A stretch of 64,000 nt of DNA, from NCBI GenBank assembly GCA_034509735.1, contig JACGWO010000010.1, forward strand, positions 8,631,193 through 8,695,192, given 5' to 3'. Positions 10,509 to 19,720 of the stretch are shown piece after piece. The notes under the pieces are model-generated. The model did no database searches. It was not told where the DNA came from and saw nothing but the letters and a program-made list of their open reading frames with translations. The position numbers and the translations under genes were made by a program. Numbering within the stretch: the first letter of the stretch is position 1; every line of letters begins with the position of its first letter. The stretch is from Sesamum alatum. Taxonomy: Eukaryota > Streptophyta > Magnoliopsida > Lamiales > Pedaliaceae.

Positions 10509-11266
10509 CGAATAACCTAAGTCACGGAACCAAAAATACATTTAAACCTTTCTATTTCTGTTATTGTGCATACTAAATTAACCATATCTGGTTGATATAA
10601 TACAAAGTTCTAAGTTTTACATGTATTCATATATTAGTAATTGAATAAAATTCGAATTGAAGTAAAATGTAGTTATCGGTTATTTTTCCAAACGCTACAA
10701 GAAATATAATTTTAATCATTGCAATTGTCATGGTTAATAATAAATAGCCGTTAGTTATTGACCACAGCCACGTAACGGTGGTTGGTCGTAGTTTTTGCAA
10801 TGGTGGCTAAAATATTTATCATGTCTAAAAGTCATGACAAATATATTTACCATGGCTCTTACTGTGGCAAATAATTCTTTCATGGTGAAAGAACTAATTT
10901 TTTGCATCGCTTTTTATTTAACCGTGACTAATAATAATTATTTATCACAGTTTGCAATCATAGCCTTTAAAATTATAGCCAATAATAATTTTTTTTCCAG
11001 TGTAATAACATTAAGCTACAATTTAATTGCATATAGAAATGGACAAATGTATTAATCATTAGAAGTATATGGATCATTAACTTGGTTGTACCATCATAGA
11101 TAATTAATATGCACTTGCGTATGTACGAAATCTTTAGTATGAACATACAATTTTTGTTGTGTAAGGATATATAATTTTTGTTGTGTACGAATGTATATAA
11201 TTAACTTGAATATTGCCTAGCTGTTCGGGTCCATTTACGGTTATTGCTTCTGTGAACATAGTAGCT
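10509..11266. repeat. Duplicated repeat block, copy A, right part
   Basis: Continuation of copy A after the retrotransposon. It matches 29.87-30.55 kb. The last ~60 bases before the N gap (from about 11208) have no counterpart in copy B, so copy A holds an insertion there that the gap hides. After the gap, 11767-11800 resumes the match (TGTCTAG..ATATTTACAA..TCTGCA). Confidence 0.65.
10693..11002 (+). mobile_element. Small CACTA-type non-autonomous element, copy 1
   Basis: It begins CGCTACAAGAAAT (degraded CACTACAAGAAAT) and ends TTTTTTCCAGTG, matching CACTA-superfamily ends (CACTA...TAGTG). The inside is a series of short inverted and direct motifs such as CATGGTTAATAATAAATAG and GTGGCTAAAAT. 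No open frame of note. About 310 bp. Flanking triplets are AAA and TAA, so a 3-bp target duplication is not proven. Its counterpart is at 30050-30340. Confidence 0.55.
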
Positions 11267-11766
11267 NNNNNNNNNNNNNNNNNNNNNNNNNNNNNNNNNN
11301 NNNNNNNNNNNNNNNNNNNNNNNNNNNNNNNNNNNNNNNNNNNNNNNNNNNNNNNNNNNNNNNNNNNNNNNNNNNNNNNNNNNNNNNNNNNNNNNNNNNN
11401 NNNNNNNNNNNNNNNNNNNNNNNNNNNNNNNNNNNNNNNNNNNNNNNNNNNNNNNNNNNNNNNNNNNNNNNNNNNNNNNNNNNNNNNNNNNNNNNNNNNN
11501 NNNNNNNNNNNNNNNNNNNNNNNNNNNNNNNNNNNNNNNNNNNNNNNNNNNNNNNNNNNNNNNNNNNNNNNNNNNNNNNNNNNNNNNNNNNNNNNNNNNN
11601 NNNNNNNNNNNNNNNNNNNNNNNNNNNNNNNNNNNNNNNNNNNNNNNNNNNNNNNNNNNNNNNNNNNNNNNNNNNNNNNNNNNNNNNNNNNNNNNNNNNN
11701 NNNNNNNNNNNNNNNNNNNNNNNNNNNNNNNNNNNNNNNNNNNNNNNNNNNNNNNNNNNNNNNNNN
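11267..11766. other. Assembly gap of exactly 500 N
   Basis: Five hundred N bases, the usual placeholder for a gap of unknown length. Any open frame drawn across it is meaningless. Confidence 0.98.
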
Positions 11767-11799
11767 TGTCTAGGCATAAGATATTTACAACATCTGCAT

Positions 11800-12918
11800 T
11801 ACTCTCTCACTCTCTCTCGCCCCTCCATCGTCCCGCCCCTACGCCGCTCTTGCTCTACCTCCACTACTCCTGCTCCGCCTCTACCGCTTTTGCTCCGCCT
11901 CCACCGCGTCCTGCTCTGTCGTCACCTCCCTGTTCCTGCCTTTCTCTCTCAACCCAAGTTAGTTTTTTTCTTTCATTTTTATTCTAAATTTTTATTAATT
12001 TTATTTAATTTTGTTGAGGATGATGATGATGATGAGAATGATACAATTTGTCGGGTTAATTGTTAATAATTTTTTCTTTAATTGTTAATTTATGTTAATT
12101 GGTAATTGTTGTTAATTGTTAATTGTTAATAATAATGAAGTCTGAAAATAATAATTTCTGGAAATTTGTTGAAAATGTACTATTCTGAAAATAATAAATT
12201 CTGAAAAAATGATTTTTTTAATTTTTTATTTTGTTAATTTGTATTTTTATTTTTGTTGATATATTGAAAATAACAAACTCTGAAAATTCTGAAAGTTTGT
12301 ATTTTTATTTTTCTTGATTTATTGGGAATTTGGATGACGAATTTGTATGATGAAATCATTGTTATGGTATGATGAATTTGTGTAATTTTTTAGGAATTTC
12401 CTGTAAAGTTATATTTTACTGAAATTATATTGTTATATTTTTTGAAATTATTGTTATATTTTGTTGTTTTATTGTTAAATTAGTGGAATTTTCTGTAAAG
12501 TTTTAGGATATTATATCACATTCGAAATTTGTTATAATATATGTTATGTAATTTTTGAATATATAGTGTGTAATTCCCGTACTTATGACGATGGTGGTTG
12601 AAATTATTTGTAGTTGATTTGCTTAATTTTTTTTATTTTTTCAGAAAATTTCTTTAATTCTTTCTTAATTTTCTATAATTTAAGAATTTTTTCTTCTAAA
12701 TTTCGAAATTTACAAAAATAGGACTATTATGAGAAAATTGGGAAAATTATGTTCTCTATTTTTTTTAATAATTAGATTAATTACATAATAATTAGATAAT
12801 TATTAGATTATTTAGATAATTAGGATAATTATGAAATTTGGGAAAAGTATAATTTTCTTTAACAAACATATTAATTACATACATTCCAAAATTAATATTT
12901 TTTATAATTTTATAGATC
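11800..12918 (+). other. 5' region of a CACTA-derived transposase gene
   Basis: At 11800 the duplicated host block ends and a C/T-rich leader begins (CTCTCTCACTCTCTCTCG). It is followed by AT-rich intron-like sequence from about 11955 to an acceptor-like TTTTATAG at 12909-12916. No CACTA 5' terminus is seen; it may lie in the gap or be lost. Confidence 0.4.
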
Positions 12919-14505
12919 ATGTTTAGTGGTAGTCCGCCTCCTCTAAGACATGAACGAGGCTGCGGTCGTGGCCCGCTGGTTCCACCACCGGTGGGTGTTG
13001 CTTCCTAGGTTGCAGAAGTAGTGTTCCGACCACCCCCACCACCACCAGCGGCTGGCCCCTCAACCGCCCAACTAGGTCTAGATGAGGTTGACCCGTCCAC
13101 TCATGCATAGGCCACACATGACGTCAGATCGTCTACTGCCACACCAGTGGCAGATCCTGCTCATCCGTGGGCTGCAGCATTATGAGATCGACCTGGGGCT
13201 GCATCGACCTCATCATGGTCATCATTATAAAAAAATATTAAAATACTACCACTAGAACCACCAGTACCCCACAATCAATGCACCAATATATAGCCTCAAT
13301 GACGCGAGGTAGATTTTATTTTATTTCATAATTTTTTTATTTTTTTAAAATGACTAATTAACATGTAATTTTAGGTCTGATCGCAAATTCCATGAGGGCA
13401 TCAATGTGGTGGTGCGAGGGCACTATCCCCACCCCTGGGGATGTTTACGGTAGGTGCCACTAGAGCATCAACCATTCTAGTTTGAGAGCCTGAAGGTAAT
13501 TTGTTTTAGTTTTTATATTATTCTATAATATATATTTTTTTTAATATTTTAACAGCTCTTTTGCTTTATTGTGATATTGCAGATGACGTACTAGGGGACT
13601 ATTACAATGAGTCCATGCTCCGGGTCTTCCATATGTGGACAAGAGAAGTTCATCCAAAAGCGATTCACCATTGCCAGGGCTCAGCTAATCAGACCAGTGT
13701 GGTTGGCCAATGACATCCAGCTATAACTGCAGTTATATTGAGCCAGCACGGACTTCAAAGACGTGTCTGCGAAAGATAATGCCAACCGATCAGCCAACCC
13801 TGCGGTGGCAGCTACTGTCTACTACGGGGGATCTTCTTCTATCGGCATGCACAAGAGGAAGATGGTAAGTATTTTCAGTGTTTCAAATTATTTATTAATA
13901 ATTTTTAAATATTTTGCTAATTGTTCTTTTATTGTATAGGAAGTAGAGCTCACTCGGCCTGTATAGCAGATGGAGTTATTCTCCTGATACTATAAGAAGA
14001 AGGCCGACGCCAATTGAAGCGGCTCTAGGGAAGTGCAGGTGGTGGTAAGTAACAAAATATTTTGTTTGGTTAATTTGTTTTAATAAAATATTTTTTTTGT
14101 TTTGCAAAAGACATTCTAGAAGCTGCTAGAGGGTCACCAGTCTCAGCCCATGGTCGATGGGCATGATTCTTCGACCTCATCTGAGGCCTCAATGGTGATG
14201 ACCGAGCAGCAACTGTGGTTGGTAGCAATCAGGGAAAAAACGAGGGTCGTGTATTTGGGCTTATTTTATAAGCCCACACCTCCAGTCGGACCTACACATC
14301 ACTATCGCCGCCGCTAAGCCAGAACATGGAGGATCGGATGACAAGGCCCGAGCCTATGATGGTTGATATGATGACCATGATGAGGTCGATACAGGCTAGC
14401 GCCTTGACTGTCGGCCCGTCACAGCCTCTAGCGGACCCTCGTGCCCCGGATGATGAGGACATGGACCATGCTGACGAGGGGGTCGAGTGTAGATTAGGAT
14501 TTTTT
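12919..14505 (+). pseudogene. CACTA transposon protein pseudogene (Ptta/En/Spm type)
   Basis: Exon-intron structure is still readable: about 12919-13308, 13375-13495, 13583-13864, 13940-14044 and 14111-14505, most borders with GT and AG, the last acceptor weak. Exon 1 encodes a Pro/Gly/Arg-rich N-terminus (VFRPPPPPPAAGPSTAQ). The third and fourth exons carry FKDVSAKDNANRSANP and YYGGSSSIGMHKRKM, resembling the plant Transposase_24 (PF03004) domain of CACTA elements. The last exon encodes a C-terminal methionine-rich region. Stops occur in all parts, several as TAG where CAG is expected (for instance after GVAS, and in RPV*Q). The protein is not functional. Confidence 0.6.
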
Positions 14506-14734
14506 AATATTTATAAACGTACAATTATTGTATTAATATAATTTTTTTCATAATTTTCCATTTTTATAATGTTAATTGCATTTCGTAATCCAGTATTAAT
14601 TTAATTAATCAAACTAAAACAAATTATTAATTTTAATTAATTTTAGTAAATTCACCAATTAATTATTATTATAAAAATAATATTTTTTTGATAATTATAC
14701 ATGTATATATATATAGAAGAACGGGATTTTACAC

Positions 14735-15502
14735 GGTGGGTAAATGTGTCCAAATAAAATACATACTACTCCAAAATTAATTCCACAATAACAGAACAAC
14801 TATTCCAACATGTGTATTAAACCCAATGGGAAATGGTGGTGCAAATACTGTTCCAATATATTTGCTACAAAAAGGACACAGCCGTTCCAATATGTATCCC
14901 AAATTCAATATCAATTCAAGTTCCAAAGACTATTGCTATATGTAAAACAAGCACAAACGTAACCATTCCAATAGGTTTCTTAAACATTGTTGGCAATGGT
15001 GGTGCAAACAGCGTCCCAATTCACATTTTACGACATTGACCTCGATCGTTCCAATACGTTTTCCAAACAAAGAACCAAGTTGTGCAAAACCGTACCCAAA
15101 TGAAGGATCAAATAACATTCCAATGCATGTTCCTAAACATAAAACTGTCACAATCAATACCGTGTCAAAATGTATGTAATTAGTTTGACGATCGTCGTTC
15201 CAAAACAAGCACAAAAAAAAAAAAAAATGCCTGTTACAAAGAGAACAAATTGTTCCAAAAAACCGAATTACATATTCGGTAGTCAAATGTATTTAAGAAC
15301 GGTCTCTGAATAAGTGGTACAAAAGCCATTGCTAATGAGGAACGGTCTGTCACCACCATTCCAAATAATTAAGAACACCGTCTATTACGACGGAAGGTCA
15401 CCCGTTTCGTGACCTTTCCAAACTCCGTTCCAGCTATTAAATTCTTGTCCCAAAACAAAAGCCGTCCCTAAAACCGAGCCAAATCCTGCATTTTTTTTGT
15501 AT
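14735..15502 (+). repeat. CACTA subterminal repeat region and degraded 3' end
   Basis: About twenty variants of a short motif around GTTCCAA (for example CCGTTCCAATATG, TCGTTCCAATACG, GTCGTTCCAAAAC) are spread through 750 bp, mostly in one orientation. Such arrays bind the transposase near CACTA ends. The region finishes GCATTTTTTTTGTATTA (to 15502), which looks like a decayed ...TTTTTTGTAGTG terminus. Confidence 0.6.
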
Positions 15503-15599
15503 TATCCTTTGCTTTCCACCGCCATCAATACCTATGTAATGGAGGCATTGAGAGGGGTATAAGACGCATAACCTCATTGAAAGGGGGCCTTATTATCCC

Positions 15600-16285
15600 G
15601 GAATTATATTTTGGGCTTCTTGGATGATCCTTTCTCCTTCTGTTCCTCATGTTTTTCCCCCTATCCCTCATTCTTTGAAGCTCGAGCTTCCTCCATGTTG
15701 ATATACTTCTTTTCTCTCGCTAGAAGGCTCTCGAAACAAGGCAGACTTCTTGGAAAGGGACTTGAAGAAGTCCCCTTCCGGAGTCCTCGTGCGATGGCAC
15801 TGGCCAACATCTCGGACCTGGCCAAAGGAACTTCCTAGGTCATAGTATTGAAACGTTGGAGGTATACTCGCAATGATTCCCTCTTCTTCTGTTGGATGGG
15901 GAAGCGGCTCATGGTTGTCTTTGATGCCTTTTGCTACTGGCAGACTGGTGGAGAAATAGGGAGCGGAACTCCCTAAACGATGGAACCAAACTCGGCGGCA
16001 GTTGGTTGAACCACTGTTGGGCCGCTCGAGTTAGAGTGGTGACAAACACCCTATAATTGACCCTATCAGCGTATCGGTGGAGGAGAGCATCATTCTCAAA
16101 GCGGGATAGATGCTCTTGGGGGTCAATGAATTCACATACATGGCAATATTAGGAGTCCTGCAATTAGCTGGAAGCTCGCCAGCCATGACCTCCTCACTGA
16201 AGAAGATACCCTCATGTTCTTCCATGGGAATCCCCGAGACACTTTTGCAAATTAGGAGTCCTCGTTGAAGGCGGTCCATGTGTGC
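15600..16285 (-). pseudogene. Ty3 gag fragment (Tat-like)
   Basis: Minus-strand translation shows a typical plant Ty3 capsid-like gag broken over frames. An N-terminal part near 16280-16120 (ELPANCRTPNIAMY) is followed in another frame by DPQEHLSRFENDALLHRYAD and RAAQQWFNQLPP near 16050-15960. KRESLRVYLQRFNTMT comes at about 15890-15840, then ARGLRKG and MEEARASKNEG. Frameshifts and stops make it a pseudogene. No LTR, primer site or pol is recognisable around it. Confidence 0.6.
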
Positions 16286-16341
16286 TTATTTTGAACGCAT
16301 GTTTCTAAAAGTTGTTCAATTAATAATACTTGTTTTTGTAG

Positions 16342-16668
16342 ATTCCACAACAACATAGGACAACACCAATTCATACATCCCTAGTTCCTCATGTACCTAG
16401 TCATACAAACCCTGTTCGTCCACCTCCAGTACCTCCAGTTCAACAGGTATTATTAGTTCACCAATTTGTCTAAATTTTCATAAACCTACACATCCATTAA
16501 TGTGTCTAAACTTCACCAATTTATCTAAACCTGCAGCTGCTGCCTAAAGCTCAAAGGAGGCAAAAGAATCCAATTTCCTTATCTAGGAAATTGGATAAGA
16601 GAAAACAACAAATACTCCCAGAACCAGCAGTAGGGGGTTTCAAGAGAAAATTGTTGTTTACCGACTAG
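16342..16668 (+). pseudogene. Two-exon C-terminal fragment, Pro-rich then basic
   Basis: Exon 16342-16446 follows an acceptor TTTTTGTAG and ends CAACAG before GTATTA. Exon 16537-16668 follows CCTGCAG and ends in TAG. Joined in phase this gives 78 residues: a Pro/Gln-rich stretch (VRPPPVPPVQQ) and a basic tail (KAQRRQKNPISLSRKLDKRK). Such tails occur at the C-termini of plant Mutator-like transposases, but no domain is diagnostic. No upstream catalytic exon is visible. It converges on the GRF pseudogene on the other strand. Confidence 0.35.
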
Positions 16669-17081
16669 CACATACATGTCTTAAATGATAAATTATCTGT
16701 CAAACTCATAAAGGCCAAAACCATCCACCCAAGGTTCATCAACAAAAAGGAAATTGAGGGTAAGTCATATAGATGGCTAGTGTATGAGCGTCTTTTATTT
16801 TATTAGTTGCAATGTTGTTGAACCGACAGAACTTTGGTGGTTTTTGATTGTTGGATATGTGCTGCTTTTTGACATGATTTGAGGAATTTAGGTTGTTGGA
16901 AAATGTTGCTTTTGGTCAAGGTTTAATGGAAGTTTGATGCTTTTTTTTTTTTTTTTTTATGATTTGGAGCTTCTCTTGTTTTAGACTATATTTTATATTG
17001 AGAACAAGTTTTCTTGTCGATTGTTCAAACTTCAAATTCATTTGGCATAAACATAAAATTGACATATATTCAATTTGAAAT

Positions 17082-17457
17082 TCACTTCATATAACAACAA
17101 AAATTAAAACAAAAACAGCCACAAATAGTGCTTTTAGCATTCCTTGATTCGCCTGCAAAATGTTTCAGTTTTGCAATTATGTCTTCGTGTATGGATAGTA
17201 GTTCGGTAGACCTTTCTTCTAGTCCTCTTGCATTGGATTCAACCTCTCCATTTCTGGCCTTTGGAATGTGCCTGAACTTGTATTTTGTGAATTTTTTTCC
17301 AGAAAAAATGAATTGGTTCCAACCAACTGAAATAATTGCACTGTCTGGATCTGCAATTGCAAAATAATTTTCCTTGAATTTCTTTCGTTGGACCCACAAC
17401 TCTGATGACCATATTTTTTTGACAATAGCACTTAGGGTTCTTGAACCTCAATCCATA
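17082..17457 (-). pseudogene. GRF-type zinc finger protein pseudogene
   Basis: One minus-strand frame has CYCQKNMVIRVVGPTKEIQG, then KLFCNC and QCNYFSWLEP, matching the GRF zinc finger layout (CxC...FxC...CxFFxW). A shifted frame then supplies a probable coiled coil (EERSTELLSIHEDIIAKLKH) and a short hydrophobic C-terminus (CGCFCFNFCCYMK). This is the usual layout of small plant GRF proteins: finger, coiled coil, membrane-like tail. The finger and tail are in different frames, and no in-frame ATG precedes the finger, so it is broken. Many such genes ride on transposons. Confidence 0.6.
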
Positions 17458-17757
17458 AACTCATCTCTTTTTGAATTGAATTTCGTTGAACATTATGCCA
17501 TTCTCAATATAATAATTAAAATGAAACTAAATTGTGAAACATAATTTAAAATAAAAATAGAGAGAAAAAGATAATTCTTACCTGCAGTTCAAAGCTAAAA
17601 GAACACAAACTACAAGCTCCAAAAACAATGCTTCCAAAGAGAGTGTTTCCATAGGGCAAAGAGAGCAAGTCCAAAATGTGTGAAAGAACGTAAAAAAACT
17701 GCCATCTTTGCACAGAGAGAGCATCTGACCCACCCTTTCGTTTCTACTGAAAGGGGA

Positions 17758-17868
17758 TTTCACGCAATATTTTATAAAGTACGAGGATTTTTTTGCTTAT
17801 TTCCAAAACTACAAGGATTTTTTTCACCTAATTTCTGATAACATAAGGGTGGAAAATGGAATTTATCC
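17758..17868. repeat. Possible Mutator-type terminal repeat upstream of the GRF pseudogene
   Basis: The sequence contains phrases such as TAAAGTACGAGGATTTTTT and AAACTACAAGGATTTTTTTC, in the style of plant Mutator-like TIRs. It would be the promoter-side end for the GRF pseudogene. The partner end was not found. Confidence 0.3.
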
Positions 17869-17880
17869 TTTTTTTTTTTT

Positions 17881-19224
17881 CGGAAAAAAATATTTTTTAG
17901 TACACTAACTTGGCTCTCGTTCAACTTTAGCACACTAACTTTGGTAATTATCATATTTTATACATTATGTTGTAATTTTGCTTCAATTAAGTCCAATTGA
18001 GGGTTTTTGTTCCAATTTTCCGATCAATTGATCAGTATTTGCTGACGTGGCCAATTTTTGCAGACGTGTCCGACAAAATTAACCACATCAGCACATGACG
18101 TGGCAGGCGGCTGACGTGGTGGGATGACTTGGATGTATTTTCTCTCATAAGGATGAATTTTAGTACACTAACTTTAACATGGTTTAATTTTAGTCCAATA
18201 ACTTTGAATGAGGTTAAATTTAAGTACAGAATAATAATTATAATAATGATATAATATTTTTATTTTTTTTGTATGGAATGTAATATTATTAAGATAATTT
18301 TAATTAATTTGATAATATAGTTGTTAATATTAATTAATTTTATATAGATTAATTGTTAGAAATTCGATAATATAGTTGTTAATCATAGTTTAAAAAATAG
18401 ATGATCCAACTGAACTGATAAGTGTGAAAAGGAAAAGATCTCGGCTATAATAATATCAACTCTATTAATAATTATAAATAATTAACAAATATATTATCAA
18501 ATTATTAATAATTATAAAATATATAATTATCAATTTTTTAAATTATGATTAATAACTATATTATAAAATTTTCAATAATTAATATATATATCAAATTAAT
18601 TAATATTAACAACTATATTATTAAATTTATTATTCTCTAATTAATTAATTTAATAGCTATATTAACAATTATCAAATTATTATTAATTAATTATATCTAA
18701 TTAAGTATTAATAATTATTATTTTAACTTTAACTAATAATTATAAAGAATTAACAAATTTAAAAAAATTTGAGGCAGGTCGTGAGTGCAGCTCGCAACTA
18801 GCGACCAGTCATAAATATGTAAGTGTACCGTTTTCAGCGGTACACTTATAATTAATTTTTTTGATAATATAAATATAAATGGGCAGTGACAACCCCTAAA
18901 CACAATGACAGAGGACTTAAATTTCACCTCATTCAAAGTTATTGGACTAAAATTAAACCATGCTAAAGTTAGTGTACTAAAATTCATCCTTATGGAAGAA
19001 AATACATCCAAGTCATCCCGCCACGTCAGTCGCCGGCCACGTCATGTGCTGACGTGGTTAATTTCGCCGAACACATAAGCAAAAATTGCCACGTCAGCAA
19101 ATTCCAGTCAATTGGACTTAATTAAAGTAAAATTACAACATAATGTATAAAGTGTGATAATTACCAAAGTTAGTGTACTAAAATTGAACAAGAGCCAAGT
19201 TAGTATACTAAAAAAAAATTTCCC
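17881..19224. mobile_element. Long-TIR (Mutator-like) non-autonomous transposon
   Basis: The left arm (about 17881-18229) and right arm (about 18888-19224) are inverted repeats of ~340 bp. Matching phrases include TTAGTACACTAACTTGGCTC against its inverted partner near 19195-19214, the block around CACATGACGTGGC, and the inner end near AATAACTTTGAATGAGGTTA. The 660-bp core is AT-rich with no gene. Both ends abut T runs of at least nine bases (17869-17880 and 19225-19233). This is compatible with a 9-bp Mutator-type target duplication in a poly-T tract but not provable. Confidence 0.7.
18820..18848. other. 11-bp perfect hairpin inside the long-TIR element
   Basis: TAAGTGTACCG and CGGTACACTTA flank a 7-base loop (TTTTCAG). 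It lies in an otherwise AT-rich core beside a GC-richer stretch near 18776-18810. Confidence 0.6.
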
Positions 19225-19233
19225 TTTTTTTTT

Positions 19234-19720
19234 ATAGTAGTATAGATAATATTAAAGCAAACTTTAAGACATTTGTAACATATAATCTTAAAATAACTAA
19301 CCAGAAAATTTTAATGTGTTTTCTTTTTCACATCGCCTTAACAATTTTCTCACTTGAAATTACAGTCTAATTTTACAAATAATGAAATTACGAAGAGTTA
19401 TTAAATGATGAGTTTTTGTATTAAAATTTCATAATGTTATCATTTTCTTGTCTTTGACAATGTTTGGACAACTTCGAAAGGTAGTTAAATTGTAAACTAG
19501 AAGAAGTGCGTGTGACACACTTAAATGTGTGTGTAAAATAATTAAAAATTTATCCAAACAAAAATAGAGAGATATAAGAAGGAAAAAGTTAGGGTGATGA
19601 AAAAAATGAATTAGAGAGAGAAATAAGTTATCTATAAAGAACTAAAATGAGAGAGAGTTTACATGATCCTAAAAAAGTATTGATTAGGTTTTTGGTTTTA
19701 AAAAAGTTGTTTTTAAGTGT
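19234..19720. other. AT-rich intergenic sequence
   Basis: No gene, repeat boundary or RNA seen. Confidence 0.5.

Noticed and set aside
11213..11777. Open frames on both strands across the gap
   Set aside because: They consist of N bases; no information.
12923..13117. Minus-strand open frame
   Set aside because: Antisense shadow of the CACTA exon 1 remnant.
14833..15286. Open frames in both directions
   Set aside because: By-product of the GTTCCAA repeat array.
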